Below, one piece after another: positions 5,590-7,085 of a stretch of 7,085 bases of DNA. Each line of letters opens with the position of its first letter. Within the stretch, counting starts at the first letter, position 1. Source of the stretch: an uncultured candidate division WPS-2 bacterium (GTDB lineage: Bacteria; Vulcanimicrobiota; Vulcanimicrobiia; Vulcanimicrobiales; Vulcanimicrobiaceae); contig CALEYW010000045.1 of assembly GCA_937927945.1 (NCBI GenBank), positions 1 through 7,085 of the forward strand, in the 5' to 3' direction. Below the pieces are notes generated by a model. It had not been told where the DNA came from. It worked only from the letters and a program-made list of their open reading frames with translations, and did no database searches. The translations under genes were made by a program, and so were the position numbers.

Positions 5590-6943
5590 GGGCGACAGCG
5601 GAGCGGCGCAAGTCCACGCCGTCGTGGACGAGCCGGGCGCGAAGCTGATCGGAGTCGAGCGCGCGCGGCGTGACGCCGGCGGCCGCCGACAGTGCGGCGG
5701 CCGTGCCCGCCGCTTGCCCGAGCGTCATCACCGTCGGGGTGAGCCGGGTCGAAGCGAGCGCCTCGTGCGTCGTCGAGATGCAGCGTCCGGCGACGAGCAG
5801 ATCGTCGACGCCCACCGGAACCAGGCAGCGATACGGAATCTCGTACGACGCGCCGGCCGCCAGCCGATGCGTGGTCGTGCCGCTTCCCGACGGATTGTGG
5901 ATGTCGATCGGGTACGCGCTGCGGGCGACCGCGTCGTCGAACGTGCGCGCGTGCAGCACGTCCTCGGCGGTCAGCGTGTACTCGCCGAGAATGCGGCGCG
6001 ATTCGCGCACGCCGATCTGCGTGGCCGTCGCCGCGATGCGCGCGTTGGCGAAGCCGGGCACGTCGCTGCGAAAGAACGCGAAGAGCTGCATCACCTGCGC
6101 GCGCGCTTCGACTTCGGCCCGGGTGAGGTCGTCCGGATCGAGCGGGTCGACGTCGACGACGCGCGTCATGTTGACGGTCACTTCATCGGCATACGGCGTG
6201 GCGAAGAACGACACGAGCTCGCGCGGGACCGCGACGGCGCCCCGCGCGCGCGCGGCGTCCCACAGTTCGTACAGGCCCGCGACCGCCGTGAGCGCGTCCG
6301 GCGTACGTTCGTGCGTCTTGAGCGAGCTGCGCATCTGCTCCGGGTGCTGGCGCACGTACTGGGAGAGCACGCTCAGATCGACGTGGCTCAGCCGGAACAT
6401 CAAGCTTGCCGGCTGCACGCGTCCGCGCGCGTCGCCCTGCTGCGTCGGCACGCCAGCGCTCGCGGCGACGTACGCGTCGGCCGTCGCGTCGATCGTCCGG
6501 CGCGCTTCGATCGTGCGCATACCACCGACCGTGGCGAAGCGCGCCGAGGCGACCCGCCCGTCGGCGACCGACGCATCGAGAAACCAGGCGTGCAGCAGCA
6601 GCGCCACGCCGCTCTCGCGCATCATCTCGAACAGCAACGCCTTGTGAATCTCCGGGTCGAACGGCGTGATCGTCGGCACGTAGTCCGACGCGTCGTGCAG
6701 ATGCCCGGGCGAGCCGCCGAGGACGACGAGCCGCTCGACGATCTCCTGCGCGATGCCGCCGACGATCCGCTCCTCGCCGGAATGGAACGTCATCCACGGC
6801 CCGACCATCGACGCGGTCGCCGTTCCGCCCAAGAAGCCGTAGCGCTCGACCAGCAGCACCCGCGCGCCCGAACGCGCGGCGGCGAGCGCCGCGGCACACC
6901 CCGCGTTCCCTCCGCCCACGACGAGGACGTCGCATTCGCGCAT
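5582..6943 (-). CDS. FAD-dependent oxidoreductase, PF12831 type
   Basis: Predicted cytoplasmic flavoprotein of 453 residues; its substrate cannot be told from sequence. An N-terminal Rossmann fold shows the dinucleotide motif Gly10-Gly-Gly-Asn-Ala-Gly15 and Glu33 in Leu-Val-Glu-Arg for the adenosine ribose, followed by Gly-Phe-Leu-Gly-Gly-Thr-Ala-Thr (36-43), a stretch typical of this family. Asp-Ala-Thr-Ala-Asp-Ala (152-157) stands for the usual Ala-Thr-Gly-Asp motif, with Ala155 for Gly. Later family blocks are Gly-Val-Arg-Glu-Ser-Arg-Arg (311-317), Asp-Leu-Leu-Val-Ala-Gly-Arg (381-387) and Leu-Gly-Gln-Ala-Ala-Gly-Thr (408-414). No signal peptide is seen. I chose the ATG at 6943 because GAAGGGG stands 5 bases before it and the fold starts there; an ATG at 7075 would add 44 low-complexity residues. 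First gene of the overlapping four-gene unit. Relatives often sit near carbohydrate genes, so an oxidised sugar or derivative is a guess only. Confidence 0.9.
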   Translation of the reverse strand: MRECDVLVVGGGNAGCAAALAAARSGARVLLVERYGFLGGTATASMVGPWMTFHSGEERIVGGIAQEIVERLVVLGGSPGHLHDASDYVPTITPFDPEIHKALLFEMMRESGVALLLHAWFLDASVADGRVASARFATVGGMRTIEARRTIDATADAYVAASAGVPTQQGDARGRVQPASLMFRLSHVDLSVLSQYVRQHPEQMRSSLKTHERTPDALTAVAGLYELWDAARARGAVAVPRELVSFFATPYADEVTVNMTRVVDVDPLDPDDLTRAEVEARAQVMQLFAFFRSDVPGFANARIAATATQIGVRESRRILGEYTLTAEDVLHARTFDDAVARSAYPIDIHNPSGSGTTTHRLAAGASYEIPYRCLVPVGVDDLLVAGRCISTTHEALASTRLTPTVMTLGQAAGTAAALSAAAGVTPRALDSDQLRARLVHDGVDLRRSAVARA

Positions 6944-6948
6944 AGCGG

Positions 6949-6955
6949 CCCCTTC
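6949..6955 (-). promoter_or_regulatory. Shine-Dalgarno of the FAD oxidoreductase
   Basis: GAAGGGG on the minus strand, 5 bases before the ATG at 6943. It is the strongest ribosome binding site in block 2 and decides between this ATG and the upstream in-frame ATG at 7075. The three downstream genes of the unit have overlapping starts with weak or no such site. Confidence 0.7.
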
Positions 6956-6980
6956 GAGCGGCGGCGGGCCGCGTCCGCCT

Positions 6981-7050
6981 GCTCGCGAAGGAGCGGCGAC
7001 ACCGCTGGATCGAGCGACGTTTCTCGCCAGCAAGCTCGCAATGACACTCG
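6981..7050. repeat. Possible dispersed intergenic repeat
   Basis: Noncoding segment upstream of the oxidoreductase with several GCTCGC/GCGAGC-like words and the run GCTCGCAATGACA (7034-7046). The end of this run is like the edge of the TCGCAATGACA-type repeats scattered between genes in many bacterial genomes. A small hairpin (AGCGG 6992-6996 with CCGCT 7002-7006) is inside. Only one copy is visible in the window, so the call rests on resemblance alone. No promoter could be picked out in 6956-7085. Confidence 0.3.
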
Positions 7051-7085
7051 GGGGGCGAGGCGCTTCGGGATACATGACAGCGCGT

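Noticed and set aside
6944..7075. Extended start of the FAD oxidoreductase at 7075
   Set aside because: The extra 44 residues are low complexity, cover the repeat-like DNA, and a good Shine-Dalgarno precedes the ATG at 6943 just before the Rossmann fold.

Overview
The window is a GC-rich bacterial segment in which all seven genes I can support lie on the minus strand. They form two blocks. Frequent GTG and TTG starts, gene overlaps and long antisense shadow frames all fit a GC-rich genome. I cannot place the organism in a phylum. The oxidase type shows only an aerobically respiring bacterium; a soil or freshwater lineage known mainly from metagenomes is possible but unproven.

Block 1, read on the minus strand from about 3614 down to 105, is a cytochrome c oxidase operon in the order subunit II, I, III (coxB, coxA, coxC), with gaps of only 16-17 bases. 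Subunit II ends in a fused haem c domain, so the enzyme is a caa3-type oxidase. Subunit I lacks the usual proton-channel glutamate and carries the Tyr-Ser motif of the A2 subfamily. Two normally conserved positions differ: the aromatic electron-entry strip of the CuA domain reads Tyr-Gln-Phe-Gly-Phe with no Trp, and the Asp of the Mg site in subunit I is Gly. No subunit IV, haem A synthesis or copper-chaperone gene is in the window, but only 104 bases follow coxC.

Block 2, from 6943 down to 3690, is a compact four-gene unit whose genes overlap by 8, 4 and 4 bases: a FAD-dependent oxidoreductase of the PF12831 type, an 89-residue HExxH protein resembling ImmA/IrrE metallopeptidases, a BadF/BcrA-type sugar kinase (N-acetylglucosamine kinase-like), and an N-acetylmannosamine-6-phosphate 2-epimerase (NanE). 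The kinase and NanE make a plausible two-step route from an amino sugar to GlcNAc-6-phosphate. The roles of the oxidoreductase and the small peptidase in that route are unknown, and this combination is the best candidate here for something undescribed.

The 75 bases between nanE and coxB hold no clear promoter or terminator, so read-through from block 2 into the oxidase genes cannot be excluded. The right end (about 6981-7050) resembles a dispersed intergenic repeat. The left end has GC-rich inverted repeats downstream of coxC. There is no gene-free stretch longer than 300 bases, and I saw no tRNA, rRNA, CRISPR array or insertion sequence.
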